From NCBI GenBank assembly GCA_027946365.1, contig JAPEUQ010000018.1, forward strand, positions 744,001 through 808,000: a stretch of DNA of 64,000 nucleotides, given 5' to 3'. Made by a program: the position numbers and the translations under genes. Shown here in pieces: positions 1 to 11,853 of this stretch. Each line of letters starts with the position of its first letter. The first letter of the stretch is position 1. A model generated the notes under the pieces. That model had not been told where the DNA came from, searched no databases, and worked only from the letters and a program-made list of their open reading frames with translations. The DNA is from Kalmusia sp. IMI 367209. Taxonomy: Eukaryota; Ascomycota; Dothideomycetes; Pleosporales; Didymosphaeriaceae.

Positions 1-1596
1 CAGGCCCGATTCAATGAGTCGACAAGTTCTGTCGCTGCAAGAGCGCGCTCATCCATTGGTCTTAGAAATCCCGCCGGGCTGAAGAGTTTTTCGTACGCTT
101 TGCCTTGTATTTGGGCAACCTTGATCCAATAAAGCAACATTTCGGTGCCCTTCTGTCCCTGTTGAACAAGGGATCCGAAACGGGCGTGGTCTGAATCAAT
201 ATTGGGATAAGGAAGGGACATATCCCAATCTTGAATAATGGAAGCGCGGCCTAAACGGAGCGACAGTGTTTTATCCATCATGTAGATGAACCAAAAAACG
301 TGTATCTTGGCGTTACGCTCATCCTCGGAGTCATCCTTCATCGTCTGGTAACGATGATACCCGAGGTTCTGAGAGAGATGCGCTGCTGTAGAGATCATTG
401 TCCAGCAAAGCGATGGTTTGCACATTTCAATAGCATGTGCTGAGCCAAGAAGGAGTGCCAAGATGTTTTCGTACGTCGCAGGAAGATATAAATCCAACTG
501 GCTCATAGCACACTCGAGTTGTCGCTCGCACATGCGCGCAAGGCCGCGGTAGCTCTCCACCCTGTGCTCATTAGCTCCCTGGCCCCATCACCTGACCATG
601 CACCCACCTTTTATCCACGACTGGATAGCACGAGAACTCGTAAAACAGGCTAGTCAGAACGCCGTACACGAGCATCCTTCGGCCAACGCCGCAATCTGCA
701 GGCGATTCAAAAGCATCCCTGAAAACGTCTTTCATGTTAGGCATCTTCAGGAAGGGAAACACAACGGCGAACGACATGGTCGGATAGACTGATGCTTTGT
801 CGATCACTTCGTTGACCAGTTCCCACGGGGGCCGCTCTAGATTAGCATGGTCAAGGTCGGCAAGCGACTTGTTTGAGAATGGGTATGTCAAAGATGTGGT
901 CATCATATTAGTATAAGCGCCCTGCCTTGTCACCATGTCCTGCAAGGAGGTTAAGGCGGCCTTAATTTCTGCATTCTGTTCGATAGATGGCGTACTGCCA
1001 ACTGCCTGTTCCAGCAGCTCACGGGCGAACTCGGATTGGCGATTGATGGTAGTCTCGCCTTCGAAAGGAGCAGGAGTGGAGTTGTTCGCTTCCGAGCCAG
1101 AACGCGGGCTCCGGGTAGCGCTGATCTTATTCGATCTAGGCTGACTGTTCTGTTCGAAGTCACCTTTGAGGTCCAAATTGCCCAATTTGTTGGACAGTGC
1201 TTCGAGAACATGCTCGATGCCCGCGAGCCTATCTTCGATTCTGTCAATTTTCTTTTCGCTGGCAGCCCCTTAGCGGAAAGTCTTGCAGCAGGGAGTATCT
1301 GAAGAGCAAGCATACTATTCGTCTGAAATATGGACTCGCTGCCGTTGTGGCTTTTGAGTTGGTGCAGTGGTGGTGCAAGCTGCAAGTGTTAGTGGACAAG
1401 ATCGTCCTCACCTTGGCCGCAGGGAAATAGACGACGTTGAAAAATTGTGCCAAGCAGAACATAAAGACCTACTCAGCTTGCTGCTCTTGCAATTAGAGCA
1501 TGGGACTGCTCGATCACAGCGTATCTTGCGGGAGCGACAGCCATCGCACTGCTCCGTATCAGTCAACTGACAAGATGTCTTCTTGGGCGGGGCCAC
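1..1596 (-). CDS. Zn2Cys6 fungal-specific transcription factor, 3' part outside window
   Basis: A nuclear DNA-binding regulator. Exons read on the minus strand are 1596-1473, 1379-1316, 1258-608 and 561-1, and the gene runs off the window edge. Exon 1 starts with MAPPKK and carries the Cys pattern CDGC, six residues, C, five residues, C, two, C. The sixth Cys comes from exon 2 (KLTC), so the zinc cluster is whole only after splicing. A linker follows with the typical KKIDRIEDRLAGIEHVLEAL coiled coil. The last exon reads into the fungal-specific regulatory domain (PF04082-like, around HLSQNLGYHR and HVFWFIYMMDK). Introns of 93, 57 and 46 nt have good GT..AG ends and keep frame. It diverges from the ABC exporter gene, a common arrangement for a local regulator of efflux, but that link is inference. 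Confidence 0.88.
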
Positions 1597-2398
1597 AAAC
1601 CGCCCGCTGCATGCGATTGTCGGCTGTCATATCCATTTCATCGGCCTGCTCCATGTTTATGTCCGCGGGGCACGGGATGCTGTACGCCGAGATGCGAGGA
1701 GGGCGACCTCCACACGCAGTTGAGCAAAAACAGTAGATGGAAGCCTTCGGCGCCGGAGCGCTCGGGATGCGAGCGCCAAGCTACTACTGCGGACGAATTC
1801 GTCATGGCTAAAGCTGGCCCTCGCCGCGTCCGGTAAGCATCGTTACGCTTTTGGCCATGGATGCGAGAGATGCGGCCCAAGAGAACACGCAGCTGGTGAT
1901 GGGCGAGGTGGTGTTGGAAGACGCGCAGCGACAAGGCAGGGAAGTTCGCGTGATCCAGTGACGCGCCGCGCCTGCCGAGAAGAGGATAACCTACGCCTAC
2001 AGGCGGCTACTTCCTCCACCACCGATGCACTATCATTTTCTGTGACGTCTAGTACGTCTGCCCATCACACAGAAAGGCCGCCTCCACCCTTGAGCCCTCG
2101 CCTGCCTTTTGCCATGGACTTCTCGGCGGACGATGAAACTGTTCATTCTTCTGGCAGTACCTCGTTTGTACCCCGGCCAGCTCCCCATTGGCCCACTCGT
2201 CTAGCATGCTTGAAGGGGACATGACGGATCCATTGTTTACTTAGCATACCCTCCTGGCGCACCGGTGCGCTCGGGTTGCGAGGTAGGCCAAGCCGTCGAC
2301 TTATAGTCATCATCCAGCAAGCCTGAGACGCTGCCAGTAAAACTCTCAAATCTGGCGTCTCTGTCGACACTGTGTGCTCCAGCTAGCAGGCAGGCAAC
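1597..2398. promoter_or_regulatory. shared divergent promoter region
   Basis: An 802-bp region between the divergent start codons of the Zn2Cys6 regulator and the ABC exporter. No coding exon was recognised. It holds one perfect 14-bp palindrome (listed separately), the only clear regulatory-looking element I saw. Confidence 0.4.
2257..2270. promoter_or_regulatory. 14-bp perfect palindrome upstream of the ABC gene
   Basis: GCGCACCGGTGCGC equals its own reverse complement and ends 128 bp before the exporter's ATG. It contains CCGG, so CCG and CGG triplets overlap in inverted orientation. Zn2Cys6 proteins usually bind such triplets as dimers. Binding by the neighbouring regulator is a guess. 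Confidence 0.35.
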
Positions 2399-5300
2399 AT
2401 GGCACATCAGAAGCCCATGGAGAAGGAGCGCTCACCAAGTCCGCATGAGGGTGTCGGGACGCAGAAACCCACCCCAGGGGATGAAGACGCAAAGAAACCT
2501 TCGCAAGGGGGCATGAAGAGTTATCTGGTATGTCATTCCGAAGCGCAATGGTCGCTTTGCTTAACTCATTCACAGCGCGTTTTCTCGTATGCCGATCGCA
2601 AGAGCTGGATCCTCAACATCGTCGCTTTCCTGGCTGCCATTGGAGCAGGCGCCGTCCTGCCGCTCATGGATCTCATCTTTGGTAAATTCGTAACAACCTT
2701 CGTGAGATTCTCGACAGGAGTCATAACTCCGGCCCAGTATCGCTCCGAAGTGAACAAATACACGTGCGCAACCATCCACATCCATCAAATACACCTCTAA
2801 TCTTGTACTCAGGCTCTACTTTCTCTACCTTTTTGTTGCAAAGTTTGCTCTCTTCTATATGCATTCAGTAAGCGAGCAAATCTTCACGCTGCTAGGCTCG
2901 GTCTAGATCTGACATTCAAAGGTATTCGTCTCTATTGCCGCAATTAGAACTACCAAAGCGCTGCGGGTCGACTTTGTCGGACACACTTTGAGGCAGAACA
3001 TTGCCTACTTTGATTCTGCCGAAGCTGGCTCAGTCACCGCGCAGGTTACTACCAGCTCTAACAACGTCAGCAATGGAATATCGGAGAAGTTGACATTGAC
3101 GAGTAAATCCGCTCAGTGCTTGGATGAGTATTCCATTGACCATGCACAGTCCAAGCGGTATCGACCTTTGTCACAGCCTTTATCATTGCTTTTGCGGTGC
3201 AGTGGAAGCTCACTCTCATCACCATCTCTATCGTCCCTACCATCATATTTGTCATTGTGAGTATACCCAACCCTTTACTCGCCAAATACTTCTAATCGAT
3301 TGATACAGGGAATATGCCTCGGTTTCAGCCAAAAATGGGAGACTCAGATGCTCGATATATACGGCAAAGCTGGCCAGCTAGCTGAAGAGATCTTCTCGAC
3401 AATGCGCACTGCCCATGCCTTTTGGTTGAACCCGCTTCTATCCCGCAAATTTGACGCTTTGCTACTCGATGCTAGGACCATTGGTATGAAGAATTGCGCC
3501 AACTACGCCGTGCTGTTTTCAACCGAATTCTTCTGCATTTACAGCGCGTACGGCCTAGCATTCTGGCAAGGCATTCGCATGTACGCAAGAGGAGAGATCG
3601 CACAGCCTGGTCAGGTGTTCACTGTCATTCTCGCTGTTATTGTTGCAGCCACCGCTATGAGCACTATAGCACCGCAAATCATCACACTCACGAAGGCTGC
3701 ATCGGCCGCTGAAGAACTGTTCCGCGTCATCGACCGTACCTCGGAAATTGATCCGCTTAATGATGAAGGAGAGCGCCCCAAGAAATGTTTCGGACATATC
3801 GAAATAAAAGGCGTTGACTTCGCCTACCCTGCTAGGCCAGACGTATCGGTACTGAACAATTTCTCCATTGCCGTTCCTGCGAACACAACTACGGCTCTGG
3901 TCGGCGCGAGCGGCTCAGGAAAGAGTACAATTGTTGGTTTGTTAGGTATGTTTCAGCTCAGGTCACTCGTCCATTACATGAGACGCAACGTTCAACGCCC
4001 TCTCGAATTACAGCTTCTCAATTCTAACTAGACAAACAGAGCGATGGTACGATTCGAGTGCCGGCAGTGTCTACCTTGATGGAATCAAGATCCAGGATCT
4101 GAACTTGACATGGCTACGAACCAATATTCGGCTAGTTCAGCAAGAACCAGTGTTGTTCAGTGGAACGGTCTTCGAAAATGTCGCATGCGGCCTCTTCGGG
4201 ACGGATAAAGGAGACCTCCCAGAAGAACAACAGCGGAAACTTGTGCAAGAAGCATGTCAGGCGGCATACGCCGACGAGTTTGTGGAACAACTTCCAAATG
4301 TGAGCCTCTCATCCCATGTTGTGCTATATCAATGTTCCTGACTCGAAAAGGGTTACGACACGCAAGTTGGTGAACGCGCAATGATGCTTTCTGGGGGACA
4401 AAAGCAGCGTCTTGCTATTGCTCGTAGCATAATTTCCGACCCCCAAGTTCTGCTTCTTGACGAAGCAACAAGCGCTTTGGACCCGAAAGCGGAAAAGATG
4501 GTCCAACAGGCACTGGACAGTGTTTCTAAGAACCGAACCACACTTGTCATTGCTCACAAGTTGTCTACGATCAAGAACGCTGACAACATCGCCGTCATGT
4601 CAAATGGCTCAGTAATCGAACAAGGTACCCATGATGAACTCCTGGAAAAGAAAGGTGCCTACGCGAACTTGGTCGCTGCGCAAGATCTCGGCAACGCAGA
4701 AAGCGAAAAGGCGGTTCACGTCGACCAGGATCTAGGAGAAAAGCCGGCTCTCGTGCGAACGCAGACTCAGGTATCTCTGCATAGTCAAGCAGCCACCAAA
4801 CCGAGCAAAGATGACATCAACTACAATCTAATCCGCTGCATCTTCATTATCTTTTGGGAGCACCAGCGATTATGGCCGTCCTTTTTAGTCCTCCTTTTCG
4901 CATCGTTATTAGGAGGAGCCACCTATCCAGCCCAGGCGATCCTCTTCTCGCGCATTGCCAGAGCATTCGAGATACCCGCTGCCGAAGCCGTTGATCAAGG
5001 CGACTTTTATTCCTTGATGTTCTTCGTTGTTGCCCTCGGGAATCTGGTTGCGTATTCCCTCATCGGGTGGTTCAGTAATCTCGTTGTCCAGGACGTTTCA
5101 CGTGGGTATCGCCTAGAGATCTTCAACCTCATTCTCAAGCAAGACATGAATTTTTTCGATAGGGAAGAGAACGCTACAGGCGCGCTAGTCTCCAACCTAT
5201 CAGGCTATCCGAATAGCCTGCTCGAGCTCCTCGGCTTTAATGTAATGCTCATATTTATCAACATTGTCAGCGTGCTGGCAAGCTCGATCCTCGCTCTTAT

Positions 5301-6651
5301 TGTAGGCTGGAAGCTTGGGTGCGCAATCGTGTTCGGTGCACTTCCTCTTGTAGTATTCTCGGGTTATCTTCGAATCCGGCTGGAATTTAAATTGGAAGAA
5401 CAGACCGGCAAGCGCTTTGGGAACAGCGCAGCTTTGGCAGCTGAATCCGTCTCTGCTATACGCACCATTTCATCTCTAGCTTTAGAGCGACACATCCTCA
5501 CGAGATATGAAGGCCGACTTCACGGCGTTGCACGTCATTCCATGAAGTCACTCATCTGGACCATGTTCTGGTACTCGCTCACCCAGTCCATTTCCTTCCT
5601 AGCCATGGCCCTTGGGTTCTGGTACGGAGGTCAGTTGATCAGCCGTGGTGAGTATACCACGATGCAATTCTACACGGTCTTCATCGCCGTTATATTTTCT
5701 GGCGAGGCAGCTGCGTCTTTCTTTTCCTACACAACGTCGATGACTAAAGCAGCAACTGCTGCAAACTACATCTTTTGGCTGCGTCGGCAGAAACCGGCCG
5801 TTCAAGAAGAACCCTCAAAACCACCATTCGACGGTGACAACGGGAATCAACCGGCGCATGTGCAAGTTCAGGACGTCGATTTTGCGTACGAGTCACGCCC
5901 TAAAGCCAACGTTCTGAAAGACATCAATGTTGATGTGAAGCCTGGGCAATTCGTGGCCTTCGTTGGTCCCAGTGGATGCGGGAAAAGCACGATGATTGCC
6001 TTGTTGGAACGCTTCTATGATCCATCGCTTGGCAGTATCAACTGCGATGGGCGCGCCTTGGCAGAGCTATGTCCACGGAAATATAGGAGTCACGTATCAT
6101 TGGTGCAGCAGGAACCTGTCCTGTATCAAGGCTCCATTCGCGATAATATCGCCATGGGCGTTGGTGATGAAGTTACGGACCAGCAGATCGAGGATGCTGC
6201 AAAGCAGTCCAACATCTACACCTTCGTTGCATCCCTTCCCGAGGTAAGTTCATCTGCCCCATTCTAAGCACTCCGTTAACAATCCTTACAGGGGTTTAAC
6301 ACTCTCTGCGGTAGCCGCGGCACCCAACTATCAGGCGGCCAACGCCAACGCATAGCCATCGCTCGGGCCCTTATACGCCGCCCTCGCCTACTCCTACTCG
6401 ATGAAGCCACTTCTGCGCTAGACACTGAATCGGAGAAAATAGTGCAAGCCGCGCTAGAAACGGCAAAGAGTGGGCGAACTACCATCGCTGTTGCGCACCG
6501 CCTAAGTACCATCAAAGATGCAGATGTAATTGTGGTATTTTCGAAGGGTCGAATCGCAGAAACAGGAACTCATAAAGAGCTGTTGAGTAAGAGGGGCATG
6601 TATTATGAAATGAGCTTGGGTCAGAGCCTGGATCGAAGTATCCCAGCATAA
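2399..6651 (+). CDS. Full-size ABC-B multidrug exporter (P-glycoprotein/MDR type)
   Basis: An ATP-driven membrane exporter with TMD-NBD-TMD-NBD order, about 1269 aa from nine exons (2399-2527, 2576-2763, 2813-2867, 2922-3102, 3150-3256, 3309-3945, 4040-4299, 4351-6243, 6292-6651). The exon sum is divisible by three. NBD1 has Walker [11 protein letters not shown]-loop VQQEPVLF, signature LSGGQ and Walker [15 protein letters not shown]2 has [24 protein letters not shown] and [11 protein letters not shown], so both ATP sites look competent. The ATG is followed by a hydrophilic charged cytosolic leader ([18 protein letters not shown]). Fungal relatives export toxins, azoles or secondary metabolites; the substrate cannot be told from sequence. 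It lies divergent to a Zn2Cys6 regulator. Confidence 0.95.
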
Positions 6652-7168
6652 TTGATTTAGTGCGGAGTTTCCAAGACGCATAGTATAGCATCGCTACTCA
6701 TATTAATTGATACCCTCTTCACTCGCCAATCGTTTACATCTTCTTTGAGACCTAATCCCGCTTGCAGCACCAAGCCTCTAGGATCAATAACGGTCGCACG
6801 TAGTTCGACTACTCATGAAGCGCCAATAATAGAGAATGGGCGCAGCGACTTCGGTGCTCACGTTCCTTTAATGCCTTCAAATACCCATCAACGGAAAACA
6901 CTTCGTTGTGCTCATCTATAATTCGGCAGGTCTTCTTCTTCTTCACGGGTTGCCCGTGTTGGAGCATGTTGTTCCACGTTTCACGAGGTTGTTGGGAGGA
7001 ACCGCGCCAAGCGGACCACGATCACCACGATTGAAGGCATCCTCACACGCCACAGCGGACACGAATAACCTCACTAGAATCGATGTCATAGCGGATATGG
7101 CGCCAGTATAAGTCAATGATTCCCTCCGTCACAATGGACAACTATTTTGAGGCTGTCGCTTACTTACG
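6652..7168. other. intergenic, nothing recognised
   Basis: The 3' flank of the ABC gene. Only short unsupported open frames on both strands. Confidence 0.4.
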
Positions 7169-8555
7169 ATGCATAAAGTGCTCCACATCACAGCATATAC
7201 GACTTATAGTTTACTTTGGATCCGAATCCAAGTCGGGAGCAGGAAGGCAGGGTTATTTTTCCTACAACTCGCAGCTGCGCTTGCTACACTGAGGCAATCA
7301 CAAGAACGTGATGTAGAAGCCCGCGACGTCGCGCTCTTCCCAGCGACTAATCTGCCAACTGGATGGTCATACGTAGGCTGCTACATCGACAATATCTCTT
7401 CAAGGACTCTGAAATATGTTTCCTACTCCGACGTCTCCGCCTTGACAGGCCACTTTTGCACCAAGTTCTGCAGCTCTAAAGTATATCCGATTGTAGGAAC
7501 AGGTAGGCGTCGCTTCTGACTCCTCAACCAGTCTGAATGTCTGCTAACGTGGGAAAAAATGGTCTCGTGAATACTGGTGCGGTCTCAGCTTGACATCCGC
7601 TGTGGCAGCCAACGCGGCCGACGGCAATATGCCCTGCACTGGCGACGCTACGCAAGTGTGCGTCGGTTCTGTACGTCTCACTGTGTATCGTTTCGCCGAC
7701 CAGGGACCGCAGGTAATTATGGGTGTCAACGGATATAAGTCCCTTGGGTGCTGCACGAACGCTATGGGTGCGCGGGCGCTTACAAAGACGGTGAGTGTCC
7801 CGGGTGGGTGTACAAACATGTGCGTGGCGGCTTGTACAGCTGTGTGTGCGGCTGATGCGTATACATACAGCGGGGTGGAGTATGCCGGAGATGTGCTGAC
7901 TCACATCACTATGAATGTTGATTGGAAGTCTGACAAAGAACAAAGTGTTACTGCGGAAACACGATTTCGAACGGTCAGGGTGTTGTCTGTCGGTGAGCTT
8001 GCTTTTGGTGGTTTTTCGCCAGACAGTGGTTGTAACATGCCATTCAAAGGAAATTGTGTGTGAACTGAGATGGAGCGAATAGGATGGATATGTATCTAGC
8101 GTCCGTCCTGTCCCTAGCGACTGTTGTTGCTTCATACTAATGGCAATAGCTCGACCACCACCACCACCGCCACCACGACAACGTCAAGCACACCGACGCC
8201 TACGCTTACTAACATCGTGACCAATGGTGGTTTCGAGCTCGGCACCTTCCCCTGAGAAGTCACCTCCCATCCCATCTATACTTACTCCAACCTTGTCTCA
8301 GATGGGTACGTTTCATTTCCTCCGCAACAATTGCCATACTAACTCCACTCGGCCTCAAAATCACCAACTACGCCTTCTGCGTCACGCACGCCTACCAAAT
8401 CCGCGAATCGCACCATGGAGATAACGGCTACCGCTCCCTCTACCTCCAACGAACTATTTGCCACCCGCACACTGCCAGTTATACCTATTCCTTTTACTTC
8501 GGCCGCGTGTCGAATCCTCCGAGATTTCCAACGCCGTACAGGTCTCCAAGCATGG
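7169..8555 (+). pseudogene. Decayed WSC-WSC-carbohydrate-binding-like secreted protein gene
   Basis: Remains of an extracellular glycan-binding protein. A first WSC domain is split over 7350-7500 (GWSYVGCYIDN, HFCTKFCSSK) and 7575-7720 (YWCGLSLTSAVAANAADG, VYRF). A second WSC starts near 7728 (GYKSLGCCTNAMGARALT), is interrupted around 7890-8025 and resumes at GCNMPFKGN. After a possible intron comes a Thr/Ser linker, then NGGFELGTFP as in fungal CBM-like C-terminal domains. Lesions: no usable acceptor joins the halves of WSC 1; a TGA stands in the C-terminal domain at about 8252 where relatives usually have Trp; an intron with donor GTACGT near 8306 and a good branch site has CAA where CAG is expected. 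No clear signal peptide. I read this as a pseudogene; an unusual intron pattern is less likely. Confidence 0.6.
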
Positions 8556-9710
8556 TGATCCGTCGATCTTTTTTTGATTCATGTCTGACATGACAAGGAA
8601 GAAGTGGATTTTTATTCAATGAATAAAGTCTTTTATGTCCATCCAGAAGCATAGAGCCATACAGAGGTAGATTTACTGTTCCCGACTCCAGGCAGGCCCA
8701 AGAAAAGGACGCATTTCTGTCAAGATTGTTGACGCTATACAACAATAAGGTAAACCGCCAATCCACAGTGTGCGAACGCTTTGGAACTTGAGTAGTTAGG
8801 CCAGGAACACTACCCATCATCAGGTATCAGTTTTAGATCTGTGCCGGGCAGGATAACATTGCTCCTGACAGATTCTATTTTGATAGTGGACGCTAGTACA
8901 GGAACACAAACACAACGAAGTATATGCCTTTTTTTTTGAAGCAGTGTAACGATATTATTTTAGAAGCGCTCCAGGGAGTTTGTGTACGCGAGAGAGTGAA
9001 TTGATATTGTGAAACCCGGAATCAGAAGGCAGATGCACGTATCTGAATTTGAGATTGATTTCAGAGCAGCATAGGGAACTTAGCCATAGATTCATGGTTC
9101 CAAAAGAGAATCCGTGTCCTATATTCGATCTAGTCCGAATCATGTCCTGCTCACCAGACTCACGCCTCGCTGTCTGCTGATGCGGTGGTTGCATGCTACA
9201 AGAAGTACAACACCTATCTCTCGCATGACATAACCAAGCCTTCTCGATCAATCGTTTATGGGACGTATAGTTCAGCCGCAATGTTACGTGGGTGTTGCAC
9301 TACAGTATTGGAGGCGAAGCTCTACACTAGCGTATTGGGAGGCCTCAATGTCACGCTAATCCACTTTAAGCCCAGGCCATAGCCACCCTGACATTACCTA
9401 CATAGAACGATCGGCATGTAAAGCTTCCCTTCTCATAATGACTCACTATGTAGCCCTACCGTTGAATCTTACATGTCGTTCAAGATATTTTTATGGACGT
9501 TGATCGGCAGTAAATCGGTCCGCGCGGCATGGAATGTGCGATGGATACGACTCCGCTGTCAGCAAGTGCAACTTCAATTCTAACAGTGCGTATGGCACCG
9601 CGTTCGTATGGGCCTCAGTATGGTCCGGAATTAACATCACGAAGTGCAACGCAATGGCATCCCAAGGAACCGGCAAGCAATAGCTTCGACGTTGGTCTGT
9701 GTTATAGCGA
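8556..9710. other. intergenic, nothing recognised
   Basis: About 1.15 kb. Open frames on either strand lack family features and proper starts. The right end is the promoter of the secreted protein at 9843. Confidence 0.4.
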
Positions 9711-9713
9711 AGG

Positions 9714-9720
9714 TATATAA
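9714..9720 (+). promoter_or_regulatory. TATA box of the 9843 gene
   Basis: TATATAA lies about 129 bp before the chosen ATG. A C/A-rich leader follows. This placement favours the ATG at 9843 over the one at 9738, which would lie too close to the TATA box. Confidence 0.5.
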
Positions 9721-9842
9721 GGAGCAGAACACGCGCTTTGGAAACAACCATCAACAACCATCATCACTTCCACAACAACTCAACCTTCCAACAATCAACA
9801 AATATTTGCGCTTTCAATCTATTTCCCCCCACAACACCAATC

Positions 9843-10427
9843 ATGCAGTTCACTTTGGCCTCCTTCGCTCTCCTGAGCATTGCATCCGCCGCCCCTGCGC
9901 GTACTCTTGTCTCCCGTGACACATCCCAAACCTTCAACCTCATCTACAAGTCCAACGGCAACGCCCCAGCTCCTGTCGACGCTCTGAACAGCGGTACCTG
10001 GTATGTCGCGAACAAAAACCAACATACGGTCCTTTCCTCCTCTCAATCCGACGCGTCGCTCCTCTACAAGTATGGCCAAGGCCCGCGCATTGCTACCGCC
10101 TCCGTGGGCATCACCATCACCCCGGGTGGCACGGCTACTGTCCCCAATGGAAAGCCTATTGAATTTGTCAACAACAACGGCACCGCGCCTACCAACATCC
10201 TTCTCAATGCTTCCGGCCTACCCACGCTGTGGCACAATGATGGCAGGTTCCAAGCTTGCGCAGGCGAGAGCGATGAGATTTTCCTGAGCTACGTGGCACC
10301 GGGGCAGAGGTTTTTGGCGGATTGCGCAGCTGTGGAGTTGATCTCAGTTTGCTCGGAAACCGGAACGGGTAGCGAGATGAAGGGCCAGTTGGGCCAGATG
10401 ATCGACGTGGCTTGTGTGCAGAATTGA
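9843..10427 (+). CDS. Small secreted protein, uncharacterised
   Basis: A single-exon 194-residue protein. MQFTLASFALLSIASAAPA is a clear signal peptide, so the product should be secreted. The mature part is beta-rich in appearance (SGTWYVANKNQHTVLSS, ASVGITITPGGTATVP), with NGT and NAS glycosylation sequons and cysteines mainly in the C-terminal third. It resembles small secreted proteins common in dothideomycetes and sordariomycetes (possibly the DUF7907-like group, not verified). The in-frame upstream ATG at 9738 would bury the signal peptide and is rejected. A TATA box and a strong-looking leader suggest high expression. Confidence 0.85.
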   Translation: MQFTLASFALLSIASAAPARTLVSRDTSQTFNLIYKSNGNAPAPVDALNSGTWYVANKNQHTVLSSSQSDASLLYKYGQGPRIATASVGITITPGGTATVPNGKPIEFVNNNGTAPTNILLNASGLPTLWHNDGRFQACAGESDEIFLSYVAPGQRFLADCAAVELISVCSETGTGSEMKGQLGQMIDVACVQN

Positions 10428-11853
10428 GGGGATAATAGGAGAGGCTGCGATTTTCATTTGTCTTAAAAGCTCGTCACGTTCCTTTAGCGCATATGCATCA
10501 TAGAACGCCTGAGATGGCGATAATAGTAATACACTCATTTTGATCAACTATTTCAAGTCTACCTCCACGCGCTATCCACGAACCTTGGTACCCAGAATCA
10601 TCACTAACCCCGTATCATGTAGAGTCTGCTGAATAGGAAGTAGAACCCAAGTATGTTGCAGGCTCGGCTGCCGAGTCTATGTTATTGTAAGGTACATGCG
10701 GACATTCAACTATTCGGTGGGATAATTTCGCAATTCATACATATACGACTCCATCTGCAGGCCTAGCTGAATTCTGGTTCATAAGTAAAGTAGGTGTGAA
10801 GAAAGAAGAAGACCACGAATTATGGGAAATTTTGTACTGCAGCCTGAGCTAGAGCCGGTTAGCATGTGTCTATAAAGCGTGTAAGTTCGGCTCCAGTCAT
10901 ATCCGGTATCACAAAGAGTGATCTTGACTGGGGTAATGAGTCCATAATTGCCCGGTTGTGTCTTTGGTAAGATAGGCCCTCTGCTAGTCATGGGCCATGA
11001 CCGATGTTATTTAGTCCAGCTGCAAACTTATGAACCTTCCTCCTCGTGGGAATATCGTAACCGCCAGGTCCACCACAACATCATTGAAAAGGCAATGGCT
11101 TTGAGACAAGCACAACTTCGGTCCCATAGCTAGCTTCAATTGCTTCTTCGGTCTAGCGAACCATGCATTTGCCTTTGTTTGGGCCTTTTCGGACGGTCAG
11201 ACACGCAGCATTTACACTTCGGTTACAATTTGAGAAGAAGCGGAGGACAAGTCCATGGCCTGCTATTCCAACTGATTTTAGTCTAAATCATGGCATATAG
11301 CTGAGCGATTAAATATCTTAGACGGGTAGGTAGACCAGGCCACGCATCTCAGTCTAGACACTGTCAGTCAAGTCGCAGCGGACATGTGTGGAGAAGAGAA
11401 GCTCATCAGGATGGAGAAAGGTTCATATACCTGACAAACTGTTCAAGCAGTGTGAGATGAGGCTTCTAGAGACCGCAAGTAAGTCCTCCTCAGCGCCGCA
11501 CATGAAAAAAAAAAAAATTGAAATCGGTCAAGTTCCACGCGGCCATTTCCTCGCTCGCTCTTGAAGTGTCCCTAAGACGAGTAACTTTATCGTAGAAAGT
11601 CTATCTTATAGATTTACTGGAGCAATGTGGGCTATAACGATGTCTAGCTTGTTTTTGAGAAGTGCAACACGCATCACTGAAGAGTGTGGAAGGGAGTATT
11701 TAACATAGCTTTGTTATTACAAATCCCGTATGTATATTCCTACATGTACTAAACGTATAGCAATACGATACAATATTAATTACCATTCCTCATTTTTCCA
11801 AGATACGGCCGTGCAGCACATAGATCAAACAACAAAAGGAATAAAGGGTATCA
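10428..11853. other. intergenic, nothing recognised
   Basis: About 1.4 kb without a supported gene. A run of 13 A lies near 11505-11517. The right end is the 3' flank of the minus-strand ORF at 11854. Confidence 0.4.

Noticed and set aside
1638..1934. Minus-strand 98-codon frame in the divergent promoter
   Set aside because: No family features; lies between two well-supported gene starts.
7524..8135. Minus-strand 203-codon frame over the WSC remnant
   Set aside because: No family features; WSC cysteine motifs are clearly on the plus strand.
8494..8820. Minus-strand 108-codon frame
   Set aside because: No signal peptide, domain or splice support, and overlaps the end of the WSC remnant.
9738..9842. 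Upstream in-frame ATG of the secreted protein
   Set aside because: Would place 35 hydrophilic residues before the signal peptide and lies only about 18 bp after the TATA box.
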